DNA from: Chitinibacter tainanensis DSM 15459
GTDB taxonomy: Bacteria > Pseudomonadota > Gammaproteobacteria > Burkholderiales > Chitinibacteraceae
Length of the DNA stretch: 64,000 nucleotides
Assembly (NCBI RefSeq): GCF_000429785.1
Contig: NZ_AUCN01000009.1
Span: 1 to 64,000 of the forward strand
Direction: 5' to 3'
Every line of letters begins with the position of its first letter. The first letter of the stretch is position 1. A program made the translations under genes and the position numbers. The notes under the pieces were generated by a model that saw nothing but the letters and a program-made list of their open reading frames with translations, was not told the origin of the DNA and did no database searches. Positions 36,908 to 45,915 of this stretch are shown one piece after another.

Positions 36908-37707
36908 CGGCTCGCTCCAGCGTGGCGCTGAGCGCAAACTGGGCAGGCTGGATCACGTTGGTACTTCATTTCCTTCCAGCGGGCGGTGCGGGCGTCGTAG
37001 AGCTGCAAGCGACCGCGCAGGATTTCGCCGCAACCGCTTAAGAGTTTCAGTGCTTCGGAGGCTTGCGCCGTGCCGATGATGCCGACCAGGGGCGCAAAAA
37101 CGCCAAAAGTAGCGCAGGGGCTATCGCTGTCTTCGCCTTCTTCAGCAAACAGGCAGTGATAGCAGGGCGCATCGGCTTCGTGCAGTGCAAAGGTGGTGAT
37201 CTGGCCACTAAATTGCACGGCAGCGCCGGACACTAGCGGTTTGCCCGCCGCCACACAGGCGCGATTCAGGGCATGGCGGGTGCTGAAATTGTCGCTGCAA
37301 TCGAGTACCACATCGGCTGCAGCCACCAGCTCAGCCAGTCGCGCAGGCGTGGCGCGCTCGGCGAGCGCGTGCACCTGCACTTGTGGATTTAGCGCTTGCA
37401 AGGTTTGCTGGGCCGAATAGGCTTTGTTCTGCCCCACCCGGGCTTCGGTGTGCACGATTTGTCGCTGCAGGTTGGTGAGATCCACCACATCGTCATCCAC
37501 GATGGTAAGCGTACCCACGCCGGCGCTGGCCAGATACAAAGCTACCGGTGAGCCCAGCCCGCCCGCGCCAATCACCAGCACATGCGCGCTGCAAATACGT
37601 TCTTGCCCCTCCACGCCCAGCTCATCGAGCAAAATATGCCGGCTATAGCGCAACAGGCCTTGATCATCCAGCTCTACGTGGGCCGCGCGGGTAGGGCAAA
37701 CAGACAT
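36904..37707 (-). CDS. moeB: MoeB/ThiF/HesA-family adenylyltransferase
   Basis: This 267-residue E1-like enzyme adenylates the C-terminal glycine of a sulfur-carrier protein (MoaD or ThiS). It has the nucleotide site VLVIGAGGLGSPV (about 43-55), LTNLQRQIVHT and a zinc site formed by CYHC and CPVC. There is no C-terminal rhodanese domain, so it is the MoeB/ThiF form. The ATG at 37707 is chosen from the family N-terminus (LLRYSRHILLDELG). The choice between MoeB and ThiF cannot be settled from the sequence alone. Confidence 0.85.
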   Translation of the reverse strand: MSVCPTRAAHVELDDQGLLRYSRHILLDELGVEGQERICSAHVLVIGAGGLGSPVALYLASAGVGTLTIVDDDVVDLTNLQRQIVHTEARVGQNKAYSAQQTLQALNPQVQVHALAERATPARLAELVAAADVVLDCSDNFSTRHALNRACVAAGKPLVSGAAVQFSGQITTFALHEADAPCYHCLFAEEGEDSDSPCATFGVFAPLVGIIGTAQASEALKLLSGCGEILRGRLQLYDARTARWKEMKYQRDPACPVCAQRHAGASR

Positions 37708-37799
37708 GGGTAAGCTCAATCGATGGCAATCTGTGCAGTATACCGCGTGCACTGGCGGGCGGCTTGCGCTGAGTCAGGCTGCAGAGTGAAACCCCGACA

Positions 37800-37828
37800 A
37801 GAAAAGGCCCGCGTTAGGCGGGCTTTGG
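37800..37828 (-). terminator. Terminator of the 37865 gene
   Basis: On the minus strand AAGCCCGCC-TAAC-GCGGGCCTTTTC forms a stem followed by T. Confidence 0.7.
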
Positions 37829-37864
37829 CGATGCTGGCCAGTCTGGGCTGGCGGTGTGCGGCGG

Positions 37865-38263
37865 CTAGAGATAGCGGCGCAGTTCTTCTGGCGTATCGTC
37901 GTGATCGCCGTGCGGGTGGTTTTCCCACACTTTGGCGTAGACGTCGCGGCTTTTTACATTGTGTTCGGGGATGTGCTGATTATCGTGATGCACTTCTTCG
38001 CTGTAATGCGCGAGCGCCCGCAGAATTTTCTGCAAAATGCTGTTGTCCAGATGAAAGCCGGCCGCTTGCAGGCGCTCTTCCAGATCCACCAGCCGATGCT
38101 GGTTCAGATTGTATTGCAGCGAGATTTTGTGCTGCTCGGGATGTGCCTGACACTGAATGCCCTCAAGGCGCTTGAGCAGGCGCATGGCTTGGCTGGCCTG
38201 ATCCAGCGGCAGCGCAGTGAATACAATATCCCGATGTTTGATATCGTTAGCGTTGGTTTTCAT
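37865..38263 (-). CDS. Hypothetical cytoplasmic protein, His-rich C-terminus
   Basis: This 132-residue protein starts after a strong GGGGG ribosome site. The first half (about 10-75, DIVFTALPLDQASQAMRLLKRLEGIQCQ) reads like a small alpha/beta ferredoxin-like or HMA-like domain. The second half is rich in His and Asp (SEEVHHDNQHIPEHN, NHPHGDHDD), which suggests metal contact. It lacks the CxxC of heavy-metal domains. I do not assign a function. It is monocistronic with its own terminator. Confidence 0.72.
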   Translation of the reverse strand: MKTNANDIKHRDIVFTALPLDQASQAMRLLKRLEGIQCQAHPEQHKISLQYNLNQHRLVDLEERLQAAGFHLDNSILQKILRALAHYSEEVHHDNQHIPEHNVKSRDVYAKVWENHPHGDHDDTPEELRRYL

Positions 38264-38415
38264 TTTTCCCCCACTCGATAAGCCTTATCGTCGATTTAGA
38301 TTAACGCTTTTCGGATTGGTTCGCAGCCTTTTTTTCGCACTTGTCGTGCAGTGGTGGGATGGATTGAGCTGGGCAAGGGGTATATGACTGGCAGGCTTGA
38401 TTGATATGCCTGAAA

Positions 38416-38447
38416 TGAAAACACCCCTGCAGGGTATGCAGGGGTGT
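38416..38447 (-). terminator. Terminator of the gpmI-envC-ctpA operon
   Basis: On the minus strand ACACCCCTGCA pairs with TGCAGGGGTGT, followed by TTTTC, 18 bases past the ctpA stop. Confidence 0.85.
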
Positions 38448-38464
38448 GAGTGGGGTGGTGCAGA

Positions 38465-39907
38465 TTACTTGCTAGCAGGTTTATTCAGTAACAGCTGCTG
38501 CACTTTCAGTACATTCAGGGCTTGCTGCAACTGATAGTCTGATTTAGGCGCCAACTCGCGCGGATTTTCTTCGCTCTCGCTGCTGCTGGCCGCTTTTGCT
38601 ACCGGTTTTGGCGTCGCTTTCGGCGCGGCAGCTGGGCTTGGTGTGGCCTTGCCGGCATCTTTGTCGGTTGGGTTATCCAGATGGCGGCCCAGATCCGCTT
38701 CGCGCAGGCGGAAGGCATTATCTTCTTTGCCATTTAGCGTTGCGTCTTCCACCACGATATCCGGGGTGATGCCTTTGGCCTGAATTGAGCGGCCATTTGG
38801 CGTGAAGTAGCGAGCGGTGGTGAGCTTGAGCGCGCTCTTGGCATCAATCGGCAGAATCGTCTGTACCGAGCCTTTACCAAAGGTTTGCGTGCCGACTACC
38901 AGTGCGCGTTTGTGATCTTGCAAGGCACCAGCCACGATTTCCGACGCCGATGCCGAGCCGCCATTCACCAGCACCACCAGCGGTACGGTTTTGACTTCTT
39001 TCGGGGTGTTTTTGAAATAATCTTTGCCGGCATCGCGCTGATAGAACTGCGGATTGGCCGTCAGGCGGATTTTCGCATCCGGGGTGCGACCCTCGGTGTA
39101 GACCACCAGTACGTCTTTAGGTAGGAAGGCCGCAGATACACCGACTGCGCCATCCAGCAAGCCGCCCGGATCATTGCGCAGATCGAGCACCAAGCCTTTC
39201 AGCGGCGCTTTGTTTTCCTTGTACAGCTCGTTAATGGACAGCGCGAGGTTTTCGGTGGTTTTTTCCTGGAATTGGGTCACGCGGATGTAGCCATAACCCG
39301 GCTCAGCTAGCTTGGATTTCACGCTTTGGGTTTTGATAATGGCGCGTTTCAGGCTGATCACCAGCGGTTTGGATTCGCCTTTGCGCAGAATCGTGAGCGT
39401 CACGCTGGTGCCGGGTTTACCGCGCATTTTCGATACCGCTTCGTTCAAGGCCATGCCTTGCACCTGTGCGTCATCGATTTTCATGATGTAGTCGCCGGCT
39501 TTGATACCTGCGCGGAAGGCCGGGGTGTCTTCGATCGGCGATACGATGCGCACCAGCCCGTCTTCCATATTCACTTCCAGCCCCAGCCCGCCAAATTCGC
39601 CCTGGGTGCTCTCTTTCAGATCTTTGAAGGCTTCTTCATCCAGATAGCTGGAATGCGGATCCAGCCCGGTCACCATGCCTTTAATCGCTTCGTTGATCAG
39701 CTTTTTATCTTCAACGGGTTCGACATAGCTTTGTTTAATCAGGCCAAACACGGTCGAGAAAGCGCGCAGCTCGTCGATCGGCAGTGGATTGCCGCCGGCT
39801 TCTTTATTGGCAACGGCGTTATACGACAAACTCAGTACGGCGCCGAGGCCGGCACCGGCCGCCAGAAGGCTGATTTTTTGCCAGCGGCTGTATGGCTTGT
39901 TGGACAT
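38465..39907 (-). CDS. ctpA: Carboxyl-terminal processing protease, S41 family
   Basis: This 480-residue periplasmic protease has one N-terminal membrane or signal segment (ISLLAAGAGLGAVLSLSYNAVA), a PDZ domain (about 95-175, GGLGLEVNMEDGLVRIVSPIEDTPAFRAGI) and the S41 catalytic core with Ser in NGGSASASEIVAGAL and Lys in TFGKGSVQT. The C-terminal tail is Ala/Pro/Lys-rich. The family trims C-termini of envelope proteins and peptidoglycan hydrolases. CAGGAAA before the ATG at 39907 supports the start. It follows envC by 26 bases in a gpmI-envC-ctpA operon. Confidence 0.95.
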   Translation of the reverse strand: MSNKPYSRWQKISLLAAGAGLGAVLSLSYNAVANKEAGGNPLPIDELRAFSTVFGLIKQSYVEPVEDKKLINEAIKGMVTGLDPHSSYLDEEAFKDLKESTQGEFGGLGLEVNMEDGLVRIVSPIEDTPAFRAGIKAGDYIMKIDDAQVQGMALNEAVSKMRGKPGTSVTLTILRKGESKPLVISLKRAIIKTQSVKSKLAEPGYGYIRVTQFQEKTTENLALSINELYKENKAPLKGLVLDLRNDPGGLLDGAVGVSAAFLPKDVLVVYTEGRTPDAKIRLTANPQFYQRDAGKDYFKNTPKEVKTVPLVVLVNGGSASASEIVAGALQDHKRALVVGTQTFGKGSVQTILPIDAKSALKLTTARYFTPNGRSIQAKGITPDIVVEDATLNGKEDNAFRLREADLGRHLDNPTDKDAGKATPSPAAAPKATPKPVAKAASSSESEENPRELAPKSDYQLQQALNVLKVQQLLLNKPASK

Positions 39908-39933
39908 CCCTGTTTTTTCCTGTGGTCTCGGGT

Positions 39934-41301
39934 TTATTTGGCCCACTGTTGCGGGTCCAGAGGTCGGCTGTTGTAGCGGATTTCAAAGTATACGCCAGAT
40001 TCTGCCATGCCACCGCTGTTGCCCACGGTAGCAATCACATCGGCGGGTTTAACGCTATCGCCCACCCGTTTCAGCAGGCTTTCATTGCCGCCGTACAGGC
40101 TCATATAGCCGCCGCCATGGTCAATAATCAGCAGATTGCCAAAGCCACGCAGCCAGTCGGCAAACACCACCCGGCCGGTGGCTACCGCGTGCACGGTTTG
40201 GCCGTTGTTGGCTTTGATCATCACCCCTTTCCAGGTGCCACCTTCCCCACGTGGTGCACCAAAGCGGCCAATCACCGTGCCACGGGCGGGCAGGGCTAGC
40301 TTGCCCTTGAGTGCGGCGAAATTACTGCCAGCCTGGGCCGGATCAGGTAAGACTTCATTGGTTTTGCCGCTTTCTTCTTTCGGCTCGGGTTCGGGCGTTG
40401 GGATCGGTTTACCGGCGGCTTTGGCGGCTTGCTCTTTCATGGCTTGGCGCGCAGCGCGTTCGGCTTTGGCCTTGGCTTGCGCCTCGGCACGTTTTTTCGC
40501 TTCTTCGCGTTGTTTGGCCAGCTGGCGGGCGCGCTCGGCTTCCTGCTGGCGAATGATGGCATTCAGGCGTTCGGTCAGTGCGGTGAGGCGTTTTTCATCG
40601 GCTGCCAGTTTTTCAATCTGGTCGCGCTGCACGGCAATCTGCTTAGATAATTTGCTGACCACCGCCTGTTTTTCTTGCTGTTCGTTCACCAGCAGGGCGC
40701 GTTGCTGTTGTTTATTGCGGGCAATGTCTTGCAGCTCGGCGTTTTTCTGGCGGATTTCTTCCGCCAGCTGGTTAAGCTCGCCAAGCTGGGTTTCCAGCTG
40801 CTTGGCCAGTGCCTGTTGCGCACGAGCGAGGTGTTTGTAATAGGTCAGGTCACGGCTAACTTGGTTGGGGTCTTTTTGGTTCAGTAGCAGGCGCCAGGCT
40901 TCGAGCTGGCCGGTTTTGTAGCGACTGGCCAACAGCTGGCCCAGCCGATCTTGGCTGGCGCGAATGTGTGTGCGGGTGCGGGCAATGTCGGCCTCGAGGC
41001 GTGCCAGCTCATTGCTGGTGAGCTCGCGCTGTTGGGCTAGCTCACGCAAGACGCGATTGGCTTCGGAGATGGCTTGCTCGGAATCTTTGAGCGCATCGGC
41101 CGCTTCGCTGCGCGATGACTCATTGGCGGTGAGCTGTTTTTGCAGTTGCTGAATCTGCCCACGTAGGTCTTTCAGCTCGGCCTGTTTGGCTGCACGGTCT
41201 TTGACCGCATTCTGGCTAGGGGTTGGGCTCGGCTTAGCCGCCGCGAACCCGAACGGGGTGGCGAGCAAAAAAAACAGCGAAACAAGTAAACGTCGTGGCA
41301 C
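39934..41301 (-). CDS. envC: Murein hydrolase activator EnvC
   Basis: This 455-residue protein has a signal peptide (LLVSLFFLLATPFGFAAA), a long coiled coil (about 35-260) and a C-terminal LytM (M23) domain. Zinc ligands are degenerate: the first His motif reads GVMIKANNG and the usual HLHFE reads GVYFEI. It is therefore, like E. coli EnvC, an activator of division amidases rather than a peptidase. The start is a GTG at 41301. It lies between gpmI and ctpA, an arrangement seen widely in proteobacteria. Confidence 0.93.
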   Translation of the reverse strand: MPRRLLVSLFFLLATPFGFAAAKPSPTPSQNAVKDRAAKQAELKDLRGQIQQLQKQLTANESSRSEAADALKDSEQAISEANRVLRELAQQRELTSNELARLEADIARTRTHIRASQDRLGQLLASRYKTGQLEAWRLLLNQKDPNQVSRDLTYYKHLARAQQALAKQLETQLGELNQLAEEIRQKNAELQDIARNKQQQRALLVNEQQEKQAVVSKLSKQIAVQRDQIEKLAADEKRLTALTERLNAIIRQQEAERARQLAKQREEAKKRAEAQAKAKAERAARQAMKEQAAKAAGKPIPTPEPEPKEESGKTNEVLPDPAQAGSNFAALKGKLALPARGTVIGRFGAPRGEGGTWKGVMIKANNGQTVHAVATGRVVFADWLRGFGNLLIIDHGGGYMSLYGGNESLLKRVGDSVKPADVIATVGNSGGMAESGVYFEIRYNSRPLDPQQWAK

Positions 41302-41379
41302 CGGTTGATCCGTCAGGGGAGGCTACGAGTGCATAACTTTACTTGATTCGCCGTGTTCGCTAAACCCAATTACGACTTT

Positions 41380-42912
41380 TTACAGGAAATTGATCAGCGA
41401 TTGACCCGTCATTTCCTCAGGCTGAGACAGACCCATCATCGCCAAGAGCGATGGGGCGATGTCTTTCAGCGCGCCGCCCGGTGACAAGCGGGCTGGACGG
41501 CCGATGTAGCAGAACGGTACTAGGTCGGTGGTGTGCTGGGTATGCGCCTGGCCTGATTCTTTATCGAACATCATTTCGCAGTTGCCGTGGTCGGCGGTGA
41601 TCAGTACTTCACCCCCAGCCGCCAATTGCGCGCTCACCACGCGGCCCACGCACTCATCCAGTGCTTCGACCGCTTTCACCGCCGCAGCGAAAATACCGCT
41701 ATGACCGACCATATCGCCATTGGCGTAGTTACAAATGATGGCGGCGTATTGCTTGCTGTTGATCGCATCCACCAATTTGTCGGTGACTTCCTGGGCTGAC
41801 ATTTCGGGTTTTAGATCGTAAGTCGCCACTTTGGGTGATGGCACCAGGATGCGGTCTTCACCGGCGAATTCTTTTTCTTCACCACCGGAGAGGAAATACG
41901 TAACGTGCGGGTATTTCTCGGTTTCGGCGATCCGCAGTTGTTTCAGCCCCAGGCCGGCAATGTATTCACCAAAGCTGTTTTTCACTTTTTCTTTGGTGTA
42001 GGCCACTGGGTGGCTGTAGGCCGAGCCGTAATCGGTGGCCGAGCAGAAGAAGGCCAGTTGCGGCTGGCGTTGTGGATGTTCAAAGCCATTAAAATCGGCT
42101 TTGGTCAGTGCGGTGGTGATCTGGCGCGCACGGTCGGCGCGGAAATTCATGAAGATCACCGCATCGCCATCGGCCATCTGGGTAGGGGTGCCAATTACGG
42201 TGGCCGATACAAATTCGTCGTTTTCATCGCGGGCGTAGGCGTCTTTCAGGCCTTCCAGTGCCGTGTCGGCAGCGTACAGGCCGACCCCATCAACCAGCAG
42301 TTTGTAGGCAGGCTCGACGCGCTCCCAGCGGTTATCGCGATCCATCGCCCAGTAGCGGCCTACGATACCGGCGATTTTGGCACCATTGGCATCACACACG
42401 GTTTGCAGACGTTGCAGATACACTTCGGCGCTGCGCGGTGGGGTATCGCGGCCATCAAGGAAAGCGTGCACGCGGATGTCGCTGACACCGGCTTGGGCGG
42501 CGGCTTCGATGATGCCGAAAACGTGGTTTTCGTGGCTATGTACGCCACCATCCGACATCAGGCCCATGATGTGCAGGGCTTTGCCATTGGCTTTGGCGGT
42601 GTCGATGGCTTGTTTGAACACCGGATTATTGCCGATGGTTTTGTCGGCCACATCACAGTCGATGCGGCTGATATCCTGTTGCACGATGCGGCCGGCGCCA
42701 ATATTCAGGTGGCCCACTTCCGAATTACCAAACTGGCCAGCTGGCAGACCCACGAATTGCTCAGAGGCATTGATGGTGGTGAAAGGGTATTGGCTAAACA
42801 GGCGATCGAAATGGTGTTTGCGGGCGTGCAAAATGGCATTGTCATCTCCGCCGGTGCGGTAGCCAAAGCCGTCAAGAATAAGTAGTAATACCGGAGTAAT
42901 CTGTTGCGACAT
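41380..42912 (-). CDS. gpmI: 2,3-bisphosphoglycerate-independent phosphoglycerate mutase
   Basis: This 510-residue Mn-dependent enzyme interconverts 3- and 2-phosphoglycerate. The alkaline-phosphatase-type core has LLILDGFGYR at the N-terminus, the catalytic Ser in FGNSEVGHLNIGAGR (about residue 64), and metal ligands in ITADHGNCEMM near the C-terminus. Length equals the family norm. AGGAC precedes the ATG at 42912. It heads the gpmI-envC-ctpA operon. Confidence 0.98.
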   Translation of the reverse strand: MSQQITPVLLLILDGFGYRTGGDDNAILHARKHHFDRLFSQYPFTTINASEQFVGLPAGQFGNSEVGHLNIGAGRIVQQDISRIDCDVADKTIGNNPVFKQAIDTAKANGKALHIMGLMSDGGVHSHENHVFGIIEAAAQAGVSDIRVHAFLDGRDTPPRSAEVYLQRLQTVCDANGAKIAGIVGRYWAMDRDNRWERVEPAYKLLVDGVGLYAADTALEGLKDAYARDENDEFVSATVIGTPTQMADGDAVIFMNFRADRARQITTALTKADFNGFEHPQRQPQLAFFCSATDYGSAYSHPVAYTKEKVKNSFGEYIAGLGLKQLRIAETEKYPHVTYFLSGGEEKEFAGEDRILVPSPKVATYDLKPEMSAQEVTDKLVDAINSKQYAAIICNYANGDMVGHSGIFAAAVKAVEALDECVGRVVSAQLAAGGEVLITADHGNCEMMFDKESGQAHTQHTTDLVPFCYIGRPARLSPGGALKDIAPSLLAMMGLSQPEEMTGQSLINFL

Positions 42913-43093
42913 GACAAAGTCCTATGGTGATTCGCAGTGACCTTGCTAAAATACTCAGCTGTCTGGTGGTTGCGAATAGATTTCAAACACGGTTAGTATT
43001 CTAACTCAAGCGAAGGCAATCTCGCCGCTATTTGGCATTATGCTGATACGGCTCAAGTCTGCCCGCCAACAATACCAATAAAAAGAATTCACG

Positions 43094-43399
43094 ATGATTG
43101 ATTCGATTGAAGAAATGGATGATGAGCACATCGACCAAGCGTCACGGGCGATGAAAGCGATGTCGCACCCGCTGCGGCTAAAAATTCTGTGCGTGCTGGC
43201 TGATCAGGAAGTCAGTGTGCAGGATATTGTGGAACGGGTGGGTACCACCCAATCCAATATCTCCCAGCATTTGGCGCTGATGCGCGAGAAAGGCGTTTTG
43301 CGTACGCGCAAAGACGCTAATCGCGTGTACTACCGGGTGGGCGATATTCGCACGCTAGTGGTGGTGGCGATGATGCGGGATGTATTCTGCGGATTCTAG
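43094..43399 (+). CDS. ArsR-family winged-helix regulator, possible persulfide sensor
   Basis: This 101-residue ArsR-type repressor has the DNA-reading helix TTQSNISQHLALMREKGVL (about 51-69) and a beta wing (RVYYRVGD). The ArsR metal motif ELCVCDL is replaced by EVSVQDI. Its only cysteines are Cys33 (KILCVLAD) and Cys99 (RDVFCGF), 66 residues apart, the spacing of the sensing pair in BigR/SqrR persulfide-responsive regulators. This suggests a thiol or sulfide sensor. It is monocistronic and convergent with the cutA-dsbD-tlpA operon. The target genes are unknown; divergent gpmI lies 181 bases away. Confidence 0.85.
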   Translation: MIDSIEEMDDEHIDQASRAMKAMSHPLRLKILCVLADQEVSVQDIVERVGTTQSNISQHLALMREKGVLRTRKDANRVYYRVGDIRTLVVVAMMRDVFCGF

Positions 43400-43441
43400 T
43401 ATTTCTGCTGGTTTGGCGGGCAATACCCCGCCAGAGTATGC
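43381..43441. repeat. Degenerate GGGTAT-family element at the end of the ArsR gene
   Basis: The right half GGCGGGCAATACCCCGCCAGAGTATG matches the 3' block of the other elements. The left half (GTATTCTGCGG) lies in the last codons of the regulator gene, which ends at 43399. Confidence 0.5.
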
Positions 43442-43466
43442 CAAGCGCCCCATGGGGCGCTTTTTC
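43442..43466 (+). terminator. Terminator of the ArsR-type gene
   Basis: AGCGCCCC-ATG-GGGCGCT hairpin followed by TTTTT. Confidence 0.85.
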
Positions 43467-43495
43467 TTTTTCTGCGCTTTAGCCGCGTGCGGCGA

Positions 43496-43984
43496 TTAGC
43501 GTGCGTTCAGCAGACGCTTGATCTGCTCTTCCAGTTGCGCGTGGCTGATTTTGCCTAAATGCTGGTGCACCCGCTGGCCTTTGCCATCAAAAAAAACGGT
43601 AAATGGCAGCCCGCCCATGGCGTTGCCTTGCTGGCGCATCAGCTGCATCGCGCTATCGCCGCCGATCAGAATCGGGTAGTTCACTTTGAGCTGCTTGGCA
43701 AACTGCGCCACGGGCTGCGGCTCATCAATCGCGATCCCGATAAACTGAATCTTGCCGGCGTATTGCTTTTGCAGTGCCACCATTTCCGGCATTTCCTGCC
43801 GGCAGGGGCCGCACCAGGTGGCCCAGTAATTCACGATCACTGGCTTGCCTTGCCATTGCTGCAGGGCCTGGCTTTTGCCTTGCGGGTCGGGCAATTTAAG
43901 CGCCCAGAGCGGGTCGCTGGCGTAGCTCAGACCGGTTAGCAAACTGGCTGCCAGCCAAAGAGTCAGACGGTGAGTGAAACGCAT
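43496..43984 (-). CDS. TlpA/ResA-like periplasmic thioredoxin-fold protein
   Basis: This 162-residue protein has a signal peptide (LTLWLAASLLTGLSYA) and a TlpA/ResA thioredoxin domain with the active site ATWCGPCRQEMPEM and the cis-Pro region GGLPFTVFFD. It is likely a reductant of periplasmic disulfides, for example in cytochrome c assembly, driven by DsbD. It is the last gene of the cutA-dsbD-tlpA group, 53 bases after dsbD. Confidence 0.92.
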   Translation of the reverse strand: MRFTHRLTLWLAASLLTGLSYASDPLWALKLPDPQGKSQALQQWQGKPVIVNYWATWCGPCRQEMPEMVALQKQYAGKIQFIGIAIDEPQPVAQFAKQLKVNYPILIGGDSAMQLMRQQGNAMGGLPFTVFFDGKGQRVHQHLGKISHAQLEEQIKRLLNAR

Positions 43985-44037
43985 AAGGTGCTCGCTGTGT
44001 CAGTTTGGCCGGGGGCGCCGCGCCACCCGGCGTGGGG

Positions 44038-45585
44038 TTAGGGCAGACTGCGTAAAGTGGCCAGGAAGGCGCTTGGGGCTTGAAAACCAATCACCCGGCG
44101 CGGCAGCTCTTGCCCGGCGCGATCATAAAAAATCAGTGCCGGCGGCCCATAGAGCTTGTAGCGCGCGAGTAGCTCAGCGTCGGCTGGGCTATTGGCGGTG
44201 ACATCCACGCGGATGAGCTGATAATCAGCCAAGGCTGCTTGCACCTCCGGCTGGCTCAGGGTTTCGCGCTCAAACTCGATGCAGGCCACACACCAGTCGG
44301 CATAAAAATCCACCATCACCGGCTTGCCTCGTGCAGCCTGTAGCGCGCGATCGAGCTCGGCGCTGCTGCGCACGGTTTGCATGGTTAAAGCATGAGCGGT
44401 GGTGCTGGCGGGCAGATAGGGGCTCCAGAGCGGGCGGGCAATCAAGATTGCCATCGCCAGCATGCCGATGCCGAACACGATTTTCACGCCCTGCATCACG
44501 CGCCCGGATAGGCGCGGCAACACGGTGGAGCCAAACGCCCCGATCGCCAGCAGCGGCAGGCCTAGCCCCAGTGCCATCATGTATAGCGCGCTGCCGCCCA
44601 GCAGTAAATCGCCGCTCTGGCCGATATAGGCCAGGGCCGCCGCCAGCGGTGGCGCGATGCAGGGGCCAATAATCAGCGCTGACAGTAGACCCATCAGCAA
44701 TACTGACAGCCATTGCCCGCCGGGCAGGCGCATTGAGAGTTCATTCAGGCGGCTTTGCCAGCCCGCTGGCAGTTGCAGGCTAAATAGCCCGAACATCGAC
44801 AAGGCCATCAGTACAAAAAACAGCGCAAACAGCGCAATTACCCATGGCTGCTGCAATGCCACCACCAGCAAAGTACCGGTGGCTGCCGCCGCCAGCCCGA
44901 TGGCGGTGTAGGAAATCGCCATCCCTTGCACATAAACGAAGGTGAGGCCAAAGGCATGCCAGCGGCCACGCTGCGGCCCACCGATCACAATGCCCGACAC
45001 AATCGGGATCAGCGGATACATACAGGCGGTGAGCGCCAAGCCAATCCCGGCGAGGAAAAACACCCCCAGCGTGCCCAAAAAACTACCCCCGAAGTAGTCA
45101 GGTTCGGGGGTGGTGTCGGTGGGGCTGCTTTGGCCGAAAAGTTGTTTGAGGGCTGGGGGCTTACTGCTTTGCCCTGGCTGCAAGACTTGCGTTTGAGGTG
45201 GGTAGCAGATGCCGGCTTCGGCGCAACCCTGGAATTTGATATTGAACGGTTGCTGGTCGGCAATCGGCTGATTGCTGCTCACGCGCACAATCAACGCATT
45301 ATGAAACACCGCCACTTTGCCAAAGCTGGGGTCGTCTTTGATTTCGCCCTGAGGTATCTGCGTGGAGAGCTGATGACCATTGGCGCTGATCGAGATACGG
45401 TCACGATAGAGGTAGTACTTGGGCGCAATCGCGAAGCGGATTTCCACCGTGTTGTCGTTAATTTTCACAATCGACGGTTTAAACGCCTGCTCGGGCGGTA
45501 AAAAGTCGCTACTGGCTTGGGCGATGATTGAAATCAGGCCCAAGCAGGCCCATGTCATTAGGGTAAGTAACCAGCGGTGCAGCAT
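44038..45585 (-). CDS. dsbD: Thiol:disulfide interchange protein DsbD
   Basis: This 515-residue protein moves electrons from cytoplasmic thioredoxin to the periplasm. It has a signal peptide, the N-terminal alpha domain with the cysteine pair in FQGCAEAGICYPP, a central eight-helix membrane domain with CMYPLIPIVSGIV and GPCIAPPLAAAL carrying the two redox Cys, and a C-terminal thioredoxin-like gamma domain with DWCVACIEFE. It is slightly shorter than E. coli DsbD (565). It starts 3 bases after cutA, a common proteobacterial pair, and feeds the TlpA-like protein that follows. Confidence 0.95.
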   Translation of the reverse strand: MLHRWLLTLMTWACLGLISIIAQASSDFLPPEQAFKPSIVKINDNTVEIRFAIAPKYYLYRDRISISANGHQLSTQIPQGEIKDDPSFGKVAVFHNALIVRVSSNQPIADQQPFNIKFQGCAEAGICYPPQTQVLQPGQSSKPPALKQLFGQSSPTDTTPEPDYFGGSFLGTLGVFFLAGIGLALTACMYPLIPIVSGIVIGGPQRGRWHAFGLTFVYVQGMAISYTAIGLAAAATGTLLVVALQQPWVIALFALFFVLMALSMFGLFSLQLPAGWQSRLNELSMRLPGGQWLSVLLMGLLSALIIGPCIAPPLAAALAYIGQSGDLLLGGSALYMMALGLGLPLLAIGAFGSTVLPRLSGRVMQGVKIVFGIGMLAMAILIARPLWSPYLPASTTAHALTMQTVRSSAELDRALQAARGKPVMVDFYADWCVACIEFERETLSQPEVQAALADYQLIRVDVTANSPADAELLARYKLYGPPALIFYDRAGQELPRRVIGFQAPSAFLATLRSLP

Positions 45586-45588
45586 CGT

Positions 45589-45915
45589 TTATTGCGTTTC
45601 CTGTGCCAACCATGCGAGATAACTGGCGCTGCCAGCCACGATGGGCAGGGCAATAATCTCGGGGATTTCATAGGGATGATGGGCCAATAGCCAAGCCTCC
45701 AGGGCTGGGTAAGCTGCGCGGGTGGTTTTAATCATCAGCGGAACTTCTAGGCTGGTTTCGACACCATCATGCCAGTGGTAGATGGACTTTACCGAAGGCA
45801 GTAAGTTCACACAAGCGGCCAGCCGACCGGCAAGCAGGCCCTGCGCCAAAGTGGTGGCGCTGGCCTCGTCGGGGCAATTACACCATACTACCAGCGATTC
45901 TGAAGGAGCATTCAT
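45589..45915 (-). CDS. cutA: CutA divalent-cation tolerance protein
   Basis: This 108-residue trimeric CutA1 protein has the family signatures CPDEASATTLAQGLL, RLAACVNLLPSVKSIYHW and MIKTTRAAYPALEAW. The ATG at 45915 overlaps by 2 bases the divergent start of fxsA (CATG shared), so the promoter for cutA must lie within the fxsA coding region. AGGA lies 14 bases upstream. dsbD follows after 3 bases. Confidence 0.95.
   Translation of the reverse strand: MNAPSESLVVWCNCPDEASATTLAQGLLAGRLAACVNLLPSVKSIYHWHDGVETSLEVPLMIKTTRAAYPALEAWLLAHHPYEIPEIIALPIVAGSASYLAWLAQETQ

Noticed and set aside
41905-42885. 326-codon plus-strand frame opposite gpmI
   Set aside because: Antisense shadow of a highly conserved gene.
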